DNA of 64,000 bases from BJ22 sp021298375 (GTDB lineage: Bacteria > Planctomycetota > Planctomycetia > Pirellulales > Pirellulaceae), in the NCBI GenBank assembly GCA_046343015.1, contig JBKDOL010000108.1:22655-86654 (forward strand), read 5' to 3'. Under the pieces are notes generated by a model. It saw only the letters and a list, made by a program, of their open reading frames with translations, was not told where the DNA came from and did no database searches. Below are positions 35,703 through 45,626 of the stretch, piece by piece. Each line of letters begins with the position of its first letter. The first letter of the stretch is position 1. Both the position numbers and the translations under genes were made by a program.

Positions 35703-37477
35703 ACGGGGGCCAACAGGACCGTCACTACGAAGAAGATCAGGTCCAGCGGTACGCCCAGCCGAAAGTAATCCGAAAAACGATAACCGCCCGGACCGTAGAC
35801 CATCAGGTTGGTCTGGTAACCGAACGGCGTGGCAAACCCCGCCGAGGCGGCGATACAAACGGCAATCACAAACGGCAAAGGACTGACTCCGAGGTCCGCC
35901 GCGCTTTGCCAGGCAATGGGAAAAACCAGAATCGCAGCCGCATTGTTGGTGATCAACTCCGTGAACACCATCGTCAACAGGTACACGACCACCAGCACCA
36001 GCCACGGCTGGCCGCCAACCAACTGAATACAGTTTCCGGCGATCGTCGCCGCCAGGCCACTGGTGCTGATCGCTTCCCCAATGCCCAGAGCCGCGGCGAT
36101 CGTCACCAGCAGCGGCCAGTCGATCGCCTGCCGCGCCTGATTGAGCGTGCAGCACTGCAAGGCGACCATCAGGCAACCGGCGACCAGTGCCGCCGCGAGC
36201 AGGCTGAGGCCGTTAAAGGACACGACCGCCACCATCGCCACCAGAATCGTCAGGGCAACCCAGGCCCGATCGTGGCGGATCGGCTGGTAATTCTCGACGC
36301 CACTGATCAACACAAAGTGATTCGAGTTCCGCTGTCGCGTGACGAAATCCTCGTCCGTCTCCAGCAGCAGGGTATCGCCGGCCCGCAGCTCAATGTCGCC
36401 GATCTTGCCTTCAATTCGCGTGCCACCGCGAGCCAGCGCCACAACCGCCGCGGAATACGTGGTTCGGAACTTGCCCTCTCGAATCGTGGTCCCCACCAGC
36501 GGGCAGCGGTCGGACACGACGACTTCGATCAGCCTTCGCCTCGCCGGAGGCGCATCGAGAGTGAAGGCCCCCTCGCGGGATCGTTCCAAACCGCGAATCT
36601 TCAGCAAATCGACGACCGATTCGAGTAAACCGACGAATACCAAACGGTCACTCGCCTCCAAACGCTGCCGTCGCGTGACCGCCGCCAGAACTTCACCCCG
36701 CCTTTCGATCTCCAGCAGGTAAAGCCCCGGCAGGCTGCGCAAACCAGCCTCCTCGACAGTCTTGCCAACCAGGCTGCCGCTTTCCGAGACAACCATTTCC
36801 GTCGTGTACTGACGGGGGTCGTCGTCCAGCTGAATGGCCGGTTGCCGCTTGGGCAACAGCCAGCGCCCTCCGAGAACAGTCAGCATGATCGCCGCCAGCG
36901 TGCCGGGAAAAGCGACCCAAAACAGGTCGAACATTCGCATCCCAGCCCCGCCGCTGGCCTGGCGATAGGCGTTGTTGACCAACAAGTTTGTGCTGGTCCC
37001 AATCAGCGTACACATTCCGCCGAAGGTGGCCGCATAGGCCATCGGCAGGTACAAACTCGAGGGCGAAATCCGTGTACGCTTGCAGATGTCATCCACGACT
37101 GGCATGAACATCGCCACCACCGGCGTGTTGTTCAGAAAGCAGCTCAGCAGCGCCACCGGGGTCATGATTCGAATCTGAGCTGAACGCTCGGTCCGGGGAC
37201 TCCCCAGAAGCGGCTTGGTCACGAGACTCATCGCGCCGGTTTGGACCAGTCCCGCAACGACAACAAACAGGACACCGACCGAAATCAGGCCCGAGTCTCC
37301 CATCTTGCCAACCATCGCCACGAAACTCGGCAACCGCGCGCTGCCTGTCAACTCTCCGACCAGGGCCAAGACTGAAACGATCACCACCAACACGGCGTCG
37401 GCAGGGCCCCAATTTCGAAGCAAAGCCCATAACACGGCGACGACAGCGAACAGGACCAACCACGCTTCCCAAGCCAT
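35687..37477 (-). CDS. SLC13/DASS-family permease with two RCK C-type (TrkA_C) domains
   Basis: A 596-aa inner-membrane transporter. The N-terminal membrane half includes LLSCFLNNTPVVAMFMPVV and TFGGMCTLIGTSTNLLVNNAY, the SNT-type Na+/substrate motifs of divalent anion:Na+ symporters. Residues ~205-390 form a soluble insert with two TrkA_C modules (VVSESGSLVGKTVEEAGLR and VVVSDRCPLVGTTIREGKFR). The second membrane half follows, with FTELITNNAAAILVFPIA near the end. Substrate could be sulfate, dicarboxylate or another anion. The start at 37477 has GGA about 6 nt upstream; a TTG eight codons earlier (37501) is less likely. A 4 x 13 bp array lies 55 bp upstream. Confidence 0.9.
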   Translation of the reverse strand: MAWEAWLVLFAVVAVLWALLRNWGPADAVLVVIVSVLALVGELTGSARLPSFVAMVGKMGDSGLISVGVLFVVVAGLVQTGAMSLVTKPLLGSPRTERSAQIRIMTPVALLSCFLNNTPVVAMFMPVVDDICKRTRISPSSLYLPMAYAATFGGMCTLIGTSTNLLVNNAYRQASGGAGMRMFDLFWVAFPGTLAAIMLTVLGGRWLLPKRQPAIQLDDDPRQYTTEMVVSESGSLVGKTVEEAGLRSLPGLYLLEIERRGEVLAAVTRRQRLEASDRLVFVGLLESVVDLLKIRGLERSREGAFTLDAPPARRRLIEVVVSDRCPLVGTTIREGKFRTTYSAAVVALARGGTRIEGKIGDIELRAGDTLLLETDEDFVTRQRNSNHFVLISGVENYQPIRHDRAWVALTILVAMVAVVSFNGLSLLAAALVAGCLMVALQCCTLNQARQAIDWPLLVTIAAALGIGEAISTSGLAATIAGNCIQLVGGQPWLVLVVVYLLTMVFTELITNNAAAILVFPIAWQSAADLGVSPLPFVIAVCIAASAGFATPFGYQTNLMVYGPGGYRFSDYFRLGVPLDLIFFVVTVLLAPVVFPF

Positions 37478-37531
37478 CTCACTTCCATCCCTAAAAGTCA
37501 ATATTTGAAGCTCGCTATCGGCAGCTCTTCG

Positions 37532-37583
37532 GACCGTGCCGCTAGACCGTGCCGCTAGACCGTGCCGCTGGACCGTGCCGCTC
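37532..37583. repeat. Tandem array, 4 x 13 bp
   Basis: Four units of GACCGTGCCGCTA (37532, 37545, 37558, 37571; the last base varies), in the 149-bp gap between the SLC13 and YqaA genes, both on the minus strand. Confidence 0.93.
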
Positions 37584-37626
37584 GTCCCCTCACCGACAGC
37601 CGCAGCCCACCACGCTGCTGACCAAG

Positions 37627-38262
37627 TCAGTTCAGGAAATACTTGACAACGACAAAACCGAGCACGATCAGGACAAACAGCGCCAGGGTGATCAACTCCA
37701 ATCGCTGTTCGAGCACTCGGCGGACTGCCGGGCCGAAAAAGAATATCGCCGTTGCGACCAGAAAAAACCGGGCCGATCGCCCTAACAAGGAAGCTCCGAC
37801 CAAAACCGCCAGCGGAACCTGGAAAATCCCCCCCGCAATCGTAAACACCTTATACGGTATCGGCGTGAAGGCAGCCGCAAAAATCGCCCAAAACGCATTG
37901 GCCTGATACAGCTTGCCGACGTGATCCACCGCCTCTTGGCTCAGACCGGGAACCAACCGCAGGAACAGCGGGCCACACGCTTCCCAAAAAGCGTAGCCAA
38001 TCAGCCAGCCAAAGACCCCACCCAACACCGAAGCAACAGCGCTGACGGCCGCGTAAAAATACGCCCGCCGAGGCTTGGAAACCGACAAGGCAATCTGCAA
38101 GACGTCGGGGGGAATGGGAAAAAAGGAACTTTCAGCAAAAGAAATCAAAAACAAGGCCCAGGTTCCGTAGCGGTGGTCGGCCCAACCCAGCACCCACGCA
38201 TACAACTGCCGGAGCCAAATCCCCGGTCCCGTGAACGATTTTCTTTCCGGCGCGTCACTCAT
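37627..38262 (-). CDS. YqaA/DedA-family membrane protein
   Basis: A 211-aa integral membrane protein of the SNARE-associated (VTT/DedA) superfamily. The family core is visible: FAESSFFPIPPDVLQIALSV near residue 45, then GGVFGWLIGYAFW and FAAAFTPIPYKVFTIAGGIF, the two re-entrant-loop motifs with their Pro residues. DedA relatives move or scramble lipids such as undecaprenyl-phosphate; YqaA itself has no settled function. About five membrane segments. The downstream neighbour is a transporter on the same strand, the upstream one is the divergent terC. Confidence 0.88.
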   Translation of the reverse strand: MSDAPERKSFTGPGIWLRQLYAWVLGWADHRYGTWALFLISFAESSFFPIPPDVLQIALSVSKPRRAYFYAAVSAVASVLGGVFGWLIGYAFWEACGPLFLRLVPGLSQEAVDHVGKLYQANAFWAIFAAAFTPIPYKVFTIAGGIFQVPLAVLVGASLLGRSARFFLVATAIFFFGPAVRRVLEQRLELITLALFVLIVLGFVVVKYFLN

Positions 38263-38488
38263 CGGCGATCTCAGTTCCCATTCATTTCCAACTGGGGGGG
38301 CGGACAGCTGCGCCCCGAGTCTTCAAACTACTTGAAACCGGCCCGGAGGTTAACCTCGAACGGCGGCTCGCTCTTCAAAAAAAGCGCGGCCCCCGCTGTA
38401 ATTCGCGTTTTGCCGGTGGTCGCCTACCATATTTGATGCCTTGCGGTAAGCTTTTCGGTTTCCCGGAATCCTCAGGATCGCTCAGCCC

Positions 38489-39562
38489 ATGTTCACCCAC
38501 AGCTTTGTCTGGCTCGCCCAAGTCGAATTTTTCGGTGGACAGATTTTCGCCCCCGCCGACTTGGCCGTGGTTGGACTGCTGCTCGTGCTCGAAGGGGTGC
38601 TGTCGATCGACAACGCCCTCGTGCTGGGGCTGCTTGCCAAACGCCTTCCCCCGTCGCAGCGGAAACGGGCGCTCTCCTATGGCTTGATTGGAGCCTTTGT
38701 TTTCCGCTTCCTGGCGATCGCCACCGCAACTTTCCTCCTGCAATGGACTTGGGTCAAGCTCCTCGGCGGCGCGTACCTGCTTTACATCTCGCTCAAGCAT
38801 CTCCTGTTTGAATCACAGGAAGAAGAGCCCGACCAAATCGTGCTCGATGATCAAGGGCAACCAATCCTGGTCGAAGCCGAAACGGGTCGGCCAATCTCAG
38901 CGGAACGCGAAGTGCTGGAAATTGAAGAGCGGGTCCCTTTCCCCCTGGCCGAGGGCCAAGGCACGGTCCTCGAAACGCCCGGAGCCTCCAACGCCCCTGC
39001 GAAATCGAGCGGCGGCCAAACAGCCCCGGCACTCGACATGCGAAAGTTCTGGTGGACCGTATTCGTGATCGAGATGACGGACATCGCCTTTGCGGTCGAC
39101 TCGATTGTCGCCGCGATTGGGGTCGTCGGCAGCCCTCCCCCCGGAACCCCAGCCTCGGCCCCACACCCCAAGCTCTGGGTCGTGATTGTCGGCGGCTTCC
39201 TCGGCGTCGTGCTGATGCGATTCGCCGCGGCCTTGTTCATCAAACTGCTCGATCGCTTCCCCCGCTTCGAAACCGCAGCTTATCTCCTCGTTACCATTAT
39301 CGGCCTGAAACTCCTCGCCGACTGGGGCCTGAACAGCGACTGGTCCAGTTATGGCTGGACCGGCAACGTCGAATGGGCCAAATCCTATCTTGGCTGGCTC
39401 AAGGAACACTGGATTTTCAGCTTGCCGGCCGAAAGCCATGAACATCCGCACCTGATCGATTTCCACGACCTTCGCCGCCCGGAATGCATTCTGTTCTGGC
39501 TCTCGATGGTCGCAGCCTTCTGCGTCGGATTCCTTCCCAAGCGGTCTGACGCCAAGCACTAA
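38489..39562 (+). CDS. TerC-family integral membrane protein
   Basis: A 357-aa TerC protein. The two conserved acidic membrane motifs are present: VLEGVLSIDNALVLGLLAKR near residue 35 and FVIEMTDIAFAVDSIVAAIG near residue 198. TerC proteins are linked to metal (manganese) export and to tellurite resistance. Between the halves there is a 75-residue soluble, acidic linker (about 110-185) rich in Glu and Pro. The C-terminal region has a hydrophilic loop (HEHPHLIDFHD) that is His-rich and could touch metal. I looked for a yybP-ykoY manganese riboswitch upstream and did not see one. Confidence 0.9.
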   Translation: MFTHSFVWLAQVEFFGGQIFAPADLAVVGLLLVLEGVLSIDNALVLGLLAKRLPPSQRKRALSYGLIGAFVFRFLAIATATFLLQWTWVKLLGGAYLLYISLKHLLFESQEEEPDQIVLDDQGQPILVEAETGRPISAEREVLEIEERVPFPLAEGQGTVLETPGASNAPAKSSGGQTAPALDMRKFWWTVFVIEMTDIAFAVDSIVAAIGVVGSPPPGTPASAPHPKLWVVIVGGFLGVVLMRFAAALFIKLLDRFPRFETAAYLLVTIIGLKLLADWGLNSDWSSYGWTGNVEWAKSYLGWLKEHWIFSLPAESHEHPHLIDFHDLRRPECILFWLSMVAAFCVGFLPKRSDAKH

Positions 39563-39598
39563 GCGCAGGACTCGGCCAAGCATTAAGGGAAGGACCTC
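39551..39598. repeat. Direct repeat, 2 x 24 bp, covering the terC stop
   Basis: GCCAAGCACTAAGCGCAGGA (39551 onward) is followed by a diverged copy GCCAAGCATTAAGGGAAGGA (39575 onward), about 18 of 24 positions equal. The first copy contains the terC stop codon and the second repeats it as TAA. Confidence 0.6.
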
Positions 39599-39737
39599 TC
39601 CCCGCTCAGTTCACGTGATTTGGGCGAAACTTCAAGCGCAAGACCGCTCCAGAGTGCGGGACGTCGACGCGCCGAGGTAGGTGTCCCCCCAACACGCTCA
39701 ACATCCCGCGCGCGGGTCCCACACGCGGCCACGTCGG

Positions 39738-39775
39738 TCTGCCAAAAGCCCAGCAGTCTGCCAAAAGCCCAGCAG
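39738..39775. repeat. Direct repeat, 2 x 19 bp
   Basis: Two perfect 19-bp units of TCTGCCAAAAGCCCAGCAG (39738, 39757), followed by the first five bases of a third, between terC and the convergent tricorn-like gene. Confidence 0.9.
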
Positions 39776-39834
39776 TCTGCAGGTGCCGCGCGCTTTTCGC
39801 GGGCCTCGCTCGACCGGCCTCATCCAGCCCAACT

Positions 39835-42800
39835 CTATTTTCGAGCCCGAATCGGATAGGCCGGCTTCTTGTACTGCGGAGGAGGATTCTCAGCGAGTTG
39901 CTTGAGCACCACTTCAATCGCTTTCTCCAACTGGGGATCGCGCCCCGCAATCACGTCGGCCGGCATCTGCTCGACTTCAATGTCGGGTGGAACGCCTTCG
40001 TTCTCGACGACAAAACCCTCTTCAGTCCAAATCGCCAGATTGGGAGCCGAGACGCTGCCGCCGTCCATCAGGACCGGAAAGCCCAAAACTCCGACCAACC
40101 CGCCCCAGGTTCGCCGGCCGACCAGCGTGCCAACTCCCAGCTTGCGGAACATGTAAGGCAACAAATCGCCACCCGATCCGGCAGTTTCATCGATCAGCAT
40201 CACCTTGGGCCCGAAGATCGCGCCGGTGGGCGTAATGAAATCCTTTCCGTACCGGGTCGCCCAGTGACTGACATAGGGACGCCGCAAGTGGTCGATGTAG
40301 TAGTCTGCTACCTGTCCACCGCCATTGAACCGCTCGTCGACGATAATCGCCTGTTTGTCCGTCTGAGGAAAGAAGTAGCGTTTGAAGTACTCATGTCCCT
40401 GGCGAGTTGTGTTCGGCACATAGACATAGGCCACTCGCCCCTCTGTTGCCTCGTGGACTCGCTGCAAGTTGCGCTCAATCCAGTCGCGATTGCGCAAGGC
40501 CGCCTCACTGGCGACTGGTACTACGGAAACTTCCCGCGCGTCCGATCCATCCGGCTTCGCCCCGACCTTCAGCGTGACCACCTTGCCTGCCGTGGTCTCC
40601 AGCAGTCGATAGAGATTATCATCACTCCGCAGTTCGACGCCGCCGATCGCCAGTAAATACTCGCCCGCAGCCACCCGCACTCCCGGCTCAGTCAACGGAG
40701 AGCGCAGCTCTCCATTCCAGTTCAGGCCGCCGTAAACCTTCTTCACCCGATAGCGTCCGGAATCGATCTCAAAATCAGCTCCGAGCAATCCGCCCGGCAC
40801 TCGCTTCGCTTCGGTGATATCCTCGCCGCCGCCGACACGATGGTGCCCGACCGCGAGTTCCGAGCACATCCACATCAGCACGCGGTTGAGATCATCCCGG
40901 GTAACGCAATGCGGCAGGAACTGCCGATAGCGTTCGCGCATCGCCGCCCAATTGCAGCCGTGCATCCCCGGGTCATAAAAGTAATCGCGATTAATCCGCC
41001 AAACCTCCTCAAAGATTTGATTCCACTCGCTGCGCGGCTCGACACGCACCTGAATCGCCTCCGTGTTCAACTTCCCGCCGCCGGGAGCCAGCTTCCCTCC
41101 GCTCTCGGCGATTCCCCAATTGCCCCCCGCGGCGTAGAGGAATTTCTTGCCGTCCGGAGTCAGCGTGAAGCCTGACACTCCGGAATCGATTAAGACGGTC
41201 GGTTTGCGGGTCTTCAGGGAAAAGTTCACCAGCGAGCGATTCCCGTTCGGCTCTTCCTTAATCAGGAAAATCTGCCCTTCAGCTCCGACGGACAAATTGG
41301 AATGCCGGGCCGCCGGCAACGGCGCCGCCACAATGCGCTCGTTCAGACCGCTGAAATCAATCCGCAGGGCCGCAGGGCCAGTCGCTCCGGCCGCTGACGT
41401 TGCCGAACCCTGCGCAGCCTTATCCCCTTCGGTTCCCGCCTTCTCGCTGGTAGGAGCAGCCTGATTTGCGGCCGCACTCTTGCCCGCCGCTGATTCGGCC
41501 TTCGGCGTCTCTTCATCCGACTCGCGCATGAAGGGATTCAGCCCCTCATTCTGCAGCACGGCGACGTAGAGCTGATTACTCGACTCCATGTCGGCATTGC
41601 TCATTGCAAACCAGTGCTTTACCGGCCCAGCATCGGTTGAGGCAAAAAAGTACAGGTACTTGCCACTCGGATCGAACGTCGGCTCACTGACCTCACTCAA
41701 CCCGTCACTGATCGGCCACGACTTGTTTTCCGCCACGCTGTAAACGTGAGCTTGCTGGATCATCGCCGGAGTGTTGACGGTGTAGGCCAGCCATTGTGAG
41801 TCCGCAGACCAACTGTGATGCAAGCCGCGCAGATTGGAAGGCCCGTATTGTGGCTCGCTGGTCACCTTTTCACAGCGTCCGCTGTCGATCTCAAGAACGT
41901 ATAGACTCCAGGAATTGTCCCGGTACGAAATCTTCTTGCCGTCAGGCGACCATTTCGGCTCCTCGAAGAAGCCGTTGCCAACCAGATTGATTTTTTTCCG
42001 TTCACCCACTCCGGTTTGAGGAGCCACGACCAAATGGTATTCCCCGCCTTCATCGGAAAACCAGGCAATCGACTTGCCATCCGGACTCCAGCTCGGCGAA
42101 CGCTCATGCACGCCCGGCGAATTGGTCAGGTTTCGCGGGTCACCTTTTTCCGCGGGAACGGTGACGATCTCGCCCCGGTACTCGAACACCGCTCGGGCTC
42201 CACTGGGCGAAATCGCTGCACCACGAATCCATTGATTGCCTGAGACAAACCGCGCCCGCGTTTCGATCGCGTCTGTGCTGATCCCGATTTTGAGCGGAGT
42301 GGTCTTGCCCGTCGCCGGGTCAAACAGGTGCAGATAGCCCGCTTGCTCCAGAATGATTGCGTCCGCGCAGCCTGAGAGGTCCTGTACTGGAAACTCGCCG
42401 AAGTTCGTCCACTGCTTGACTTCCTTGGTCCCGGGTTCGAATGAAAACAGGTTGAACTCGCCGTTGCGATCCGAGCGGAAGTAAACCCGGTCCCCGATAA
42501 ATACGGGATTGGTGTCATTGCAACGCCCCTCTGGCTGAGGCACCATCACAACCGAATGGTCGGCCACATCGTAAATCCAAACCCGCGAGCAGGTGCCGCC
42601 CCGATAATTTTTCCACTGCTGAAATCGCTCCGGAATCGGAATGTAGGCCAGCTTGCGCCCATCGGCGGAATAACTCGCCCGCAATCCATTCGGCACCGGC
42701 AGTTGGCTTTCCCAGCCTCCGGTCACGGGGACCGTAAACAGTTGTCGATAACGACTGGTGAAACTGTTTCGCCCGCTGCTGAACAGGACCGCCTTTCCAT

Positions 42801-43173
42801 CCGGCGTGAATCCCTCCACCACATCCGCGTCGGGGTGGTAGGTCAGGCGCTGTGGCGAACCGCCACTCACGGCAACCAGGTAGACGTCAACATTCCCGTC
42901 GTATTCAGCCGAAAAAGCCAGCGACATTCCATCGGGTGAAAATCGAGGGCTGGTCTCGTTTCCGGGATGCCGGGTCAAGCGTCTCGGATTTCCCCCATCG
43001 CGATCGGCGACCCACAAATCGCCATCGTAGGAAAACGCAATTTGCCGCGCACTCACCGCCGGCGATTCAAGCATTCGCGTATTTTGCGGGTCTTCGGCGA
43101 CCAGCCGTTCACCCGCCATCCACAAAGCCGCGATCGCCCCCAAAATCTTTACTGCTCGACTTGGCTGCCACAT
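39835..43173 (-). CDS. Secreted tricorn-like protease (S41 family)
   Basis: A 1112-aa exported protein. A Sec signal peptide (to about residue 26, MAGERLVAEDP) precedes an N-terminal beta-propeller of PD40/WD40-type repeats (SPSWSPDGKSIAW, PKWSPDGKKISYRDN, PTFDPSGKYLYFFA) as in tricorn. A Pro/Ala-rich linker near residues 545-600 leads to the tricorn core: ELAVGHHRVGGGED with the candidate catalytic His, a PDZ-like region (EYLLAIGGVELRSDD), then the S41 block VDERFNGGGQ and LIDETAGSGGDLLPYMF, where the Ser before GGD is the nucleophile by homology. AGGAG precedes the ATG by 9 nt. It would degrade peptides outside the cytoplasm. Convergent with terC. Confidence 0.9.
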   Translation of the reverse strand: MWQPSRAVKILGAIAALWMAGERLVAEDPQNTRMLESPAVSARQIAFSYDGDLWVADRDGGNPRRLTRHPGNETSPRFSPDGMSLAFSAEYDGNVDVYLVAVSGGSPQRLTYHPDADVVEGFTPDGKAVLFSSGRNSFTSRYRQLFTVPVTGGWESQLPVPNGLRASYSADGRKLAYIPIPERFQQWKNYRGGTCSRVWIYDVADHSVVMVPQPEGRCNDTNPVFIGDRVYFRSDRNGEFNLFSFEPGTKEVKQWTNFGEFPVQDLSGCADAIILEQAGYLHLFDPATGKTTPLKIGISTDAIETRARFVSGNQWIRGAAISPSGARAVFEYRGEIVTVPAEKGDPRNLTNSPGVHERSPSWSPDGKSIAWFSDEGGEYHLVVAPQTGVGERKKINLVGNGFFEEPKWSPDGKKISYRDNSWSLYVLEIDSGRCEKVTSEPQYGPSNLRGLHHSWSADSQWLAYTVNTPAMIQQAHVYSVAENKSWPISDGLSEVSEPTFDPSGKYLYFFASTDAGPVKHWFAMSNADMESSNQLYVAVLQNEGLNPFMRESDEETPKAESAAGKSAAANQAAPTSEKAGTEGDKAAQGSATSAAGATGPAALRIDFSGLNERIVAAPLPAARHSNLSVGAEGQIFLIKEEPNGNRSLVNFSLKTRKPTVLIDSGVSGFTLTPDGKKFLYAAGGNWGIAESGGKLAPGGGKLNTEAIQVRVEPRSEWNQIFEEVWRINRDYFYDPGMHGCNWAAMRERYRQFLPHCVTRDDLNRVLMWMCSELAVGHHRVGGGEDITEAKRVPGGLLGADFEIDSGRYRVKKVYGGLNWNGELRSPLTEPGVRVAAGEYLLAIGGVELRSDDNLYRLLETTAGKVVTLKVGAKPDGSDAREVSVVPVASEAALRNRDWIERNLQRVHEATEGRVAYVYVPNTTRQGHEYFKRYFFPQTDKQAIIVDERFNGGGQVADYYIDHLRRPYVSHWATRYGKDFITPTGAIFGPKVMLIDETAGSGGDLLPYMFRKLGVGTLVGRRTWGGLVGVLGFPVLMDGGSVSAPNLAIWTEEGFVVENEGVPPDIEVEQMPADVIAGRDPQLEKAIEVVLKQLAENPPPQYKKPAYPIRARK

Positions 43174-43343
43174 GCTGCTGAACTCCTGATGCTGAACGGC
43201 GAGATCCCCGATCCGAAGTCGGGTCCATTGCAGCCAATCAGTTTAATTCAAATCGCGGGCCAATTCTCACAAAAACGTGTGCCTCCTGAATTCAGGGGGC
43301 AACCTCCCGGCTCTCATTTCCCGGCTCTCACAAGGAAACCAGC

Positions 43344-44303
43344 TCAGCCATTCACCACGTGCATCGGCTCTCCCCGTTGAAAGGCCGCGATGTTGTCCGC
43401 GGTAGTTTGCATCAAACGCCGCCGAGCCTCGACGGCTGCCCAGGCCAGGTGGGGAGTCAGCAAACAATTCTTCGCTTCGAGTAACGGATTGGATGGCAGA
43501 ATCGGTTCGATGCTGACCACATCCAGCACTGCCCCGGCCAGCTTCCCGGCGTTCAAGGCTGCCGCGAGGTCATGTTCGTTGACCAGCGTCCCGCGGGCCG
43601 CATTGATTAATCGCGCGGTGGGCTTCATCGATTGCAGCAACCGCGCGTTGACAAAGCCCTTGTTGGAATCGGTTTGCGGGCAATGCAGCGTGACCACGTC
43701 GGACCGCGCAAACAGTTCCTCCAACTCGGCCCAAGCGAATCGCTCCCAGTCGGGTGCCTGGTGACGCTGGACATCGTGGGCCAAAACGTGCATCCCAAAC
43801 GCATGGGCAATCTCCGCCGCCCGGCGACCAATCCGACCGAAACCGACCACTCCGAAAACCTTGCCGGCCAATTCGGTAATCGGTCCCAACCAAAAACTGA
43901 AATCCTGCCGCTTGGCCCACTCCCCCCCGCGGACCGCTGCATCGTGCGCTCGCGGTTGGTGAATCAATTCCAGCAGAACCGCGAAAACATACTGCGCGAC
44001 CGCGTCGGTTCCGTAGACGGGCACATTGGAAACCGGGATTCCGCGCTCCCGAGCCGCCGCGACATCGACCACGTTGAAGCCGGTCGCCAATACGGAAATG
44101 AACTTCAAATCCGGCAAGGCCGCGATGGTTTCGCGCGTCAGGGACGTCTTGTTGGTCAACAGGATACTCGCCCCCCGGGCCCGCTCAACGACGTCCGCAG
44201 CAGCAGTCCGTTCAAATACGACCAGCTCCCCCAGCCGAGAAACCGCATCCCACGGGTTATCACCCGGATTCAGCGTGTAGCCATCCAACACCACGATTTT
44301 CAT
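43344..44303 (-). CDS. D-2-hydroxyacid dehydrogenase (glycerate dehydrogenase-like)
   Basis: A 319-aa NAD-dependent dehydrogenase that would reduce a 2-ketoacid such as hydroxypyruvate. The Rossmann motif is VFGVVGFGRIGRRAAEIAHAFG, the catalytic Arg is in LINAARGTLVNE, the Glu in VLDVVSIEP and the His in LLTPHLAWA. It resembles HprA-type glycerate dehydrogenase most. The ATG at 44303 has AAAGGAG 9 nt upstream; the frame beyond to 44372 is not family-like. A plus-strand promoterless gap follows on the left. Substrate is inferred from family resemblance only. Confidence 0.9.
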   Translation of the reverse strand: MKIVVLDGYTLNPGDNPWDAVSRLGELVVFERTAAADVVERARGASILLTNKTSLTRETIAALPDLKFISVLATGFNVVDVAAARERGIPVSNVPVYGTDAVAQYVFAVLLELIHQPRAHDAAVRGGEWAKRQDFSFWLGPITELAGKVFGVVGFGRIGRRAAEIAHAFGMHVLAHDVQRHQAPDWERFAWAELEELFARSDVVTLHCPQTDSNKGFVNARLLQSMKPTARLINAARGTLVNEHDLAAALNAGKLAGAVLDVVSIEPILPSNPLLEAKNCLLTPHLAWAAVEARRRLMQTTADNIAAFQRGEPMHVVNG

Positions 44304-44459
44304 TTCGTTTGCTCCTTTGTCCCCGGGCCAACCGGGGTTGGCATTCCCTTGTTCACAATTCCTAGCCCGCACTCGCGAGCGAAAAACTCAGCATCTCCTG
44401 AAACGCTGGAGCCCATCGGTTCCTCGGCCCGGCCAAGTTTACCCGCTCCCCCGCCACGG

Positions 44460-44876
44460 CTACTCGCCGCCCGGCTCATACCGCAGCCAGGCGGGAAGTC
44501 GCAAAACCTTCCCCTCGGGACTGACCGAGGCCACGATGGTCGCTCCAGTTGCGAGGATTTCCTCGCCCCGTTTGACTTCGTAAGAATGTCGAATCCGGGT
44601 CCCCTTGGCCCACTCCACACTCGTCCGCACCGTCAGCAGGTCGTCATACCAAGCGGCCGCTCGGTACTGACATTCGACCTCGACGACCACCAGGTAGATG
44701 CCACTCCGCTCTAACTCGCGGTAATTGTGTCCGGCAGCGCGAAGCATCTCCACGCGGCCGACCTCAAAGTAGTTGATGTAGTTGGCGTGATGCAAACGCC
44801 CCTGCCCGTCCGTCTCTTGATAGCGGACGCGAATCTCGATCTCATGAGAAGCGAGGGGAAAATGGTTAGCCGACAT
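44460..44876 (-). CDS. Acyl-CoA thioesterase, YbgC/4HBT family
   Basis: A 138-aa hot-dog-fold thioesterase. The family signature RVRYQETDGQGRLHHANYINYFEVGRVEML is complete, with Asp in ETDGQG, the usual catalytic position of the 4-hydroxybenzoyl-CoA thioesterase group. YbgC relatives cleave short acyl-CoA or acyl-ACP and associate with the Tol-Pal system in proteobacteria; no tol gene is here. The ATG at 44876 is preceded by AGGAAGGGA. The frame extends upstream to 45020 without family similarity. Confidence 0.88.
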   Translation of the reverse strand: MSANHFPLASHEIEIRVRYQETDGQGRLHHANYINYFEVGRVEMLRAAGHNYRELERSGIYLVVVEVECQYRAAAWYDDLLTVRTSVEWAKGTRIRHSYEVKRGEEILATGATIVASVSPEGKVLRLPAWLRYEPGGE

Positions 44877-45401
44877 TCCAGTCCCTTCCTCTAACATCAC
44901 GCAAAGCAACGACCCATCCAGTTGGTCCCGTTCCAGCCACTCCGTTTCCACCTCAAACCACACTTGGCTCGGCCACCTTCGGCCAAGAACCGCGATCCGT
45001 CGGGAAACAACCCCAGACATCGGAGCCCAAAAAGCGGGGCCCAGACACGGCCCCCGAGGCTGTGGAGGACCAGGCCCAAGTCTTGGCCCCCACCCGCCTC
45101 GCTTCCTCAGGAGTTAGCATCCTGAACAAAGGTCGCAGCCGTTCCGAGCCGGCTGAAAACTCTCCGAAAAGCACCGGGAGTCTTCGCGCGGCCGACTGTC
45201 CCCGGGGCGAAACAGGGTTTAAACTATAGCGTCTCGGCGAACGATTCGGCAGAAGCTGCCCCCGAGGTCGACTCCTGCCTGGCGATCTCCGTCCAAGCTT
45301 AGTCCCAAGTGCAAAACCTGAAATCCCGTCGCGATGAACTTTGCGCCGTGAACCGCGGGCCGCCAGCCATTCCGGTGCGCAGCTCAGCCCGTCGGCGGCG
45401 T

Positions 45402-45455
45402 TTAATCAGTCAGCGGGGCTTAATCAGTCGGTGGGGCTTAATCAGTCGGCTTCGT
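45402..45455. repeat. Tandem array, ~3 x 18 bp
   Basis: Three 18-bp units beginning TTAATCAGTC (45402, 45420, 45438); the third is diverged after TTAATCAGTCGG. Confidence 0.85.
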
Positions 45456-45550
45456 GGCTTTCAGTCGGAATTGGTCCCAAAAGGATCGTGGTCCGCTGTG
45501 CCAATCCAGTTGGCCGGATGCCGAATCGACCTTCGGATTCCACAACCGCT

Positions 45551-45613
45551 GGGCCTGTTCAACGTGGGGCCTATTCAACGTGGGGCCTGTCCATCGTGGG
45601 GCTGTCCATTGTG
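45551..45613. repeat. Tandem array, 4 x ~16 bp
   Basis: Units GGGCCTGTTCAACGTG, GGGCCTATTCAACGTG, GGGCCTGTCCATCGTG and a 15-bp GGGCTGTCCATTGTG start at 45551, 45567, 45583 and 45599. It is close to the possible leader frame. Confidence 0.87.
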
Positions 45614-45626
45614 GAGCCCCCGTGAG

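Noticed and set aside
38263..38488. Manganese (yybP-ykoY) riboswitch before terC
   Set aside because: I looked for the conserved loop sequences and did not find them.
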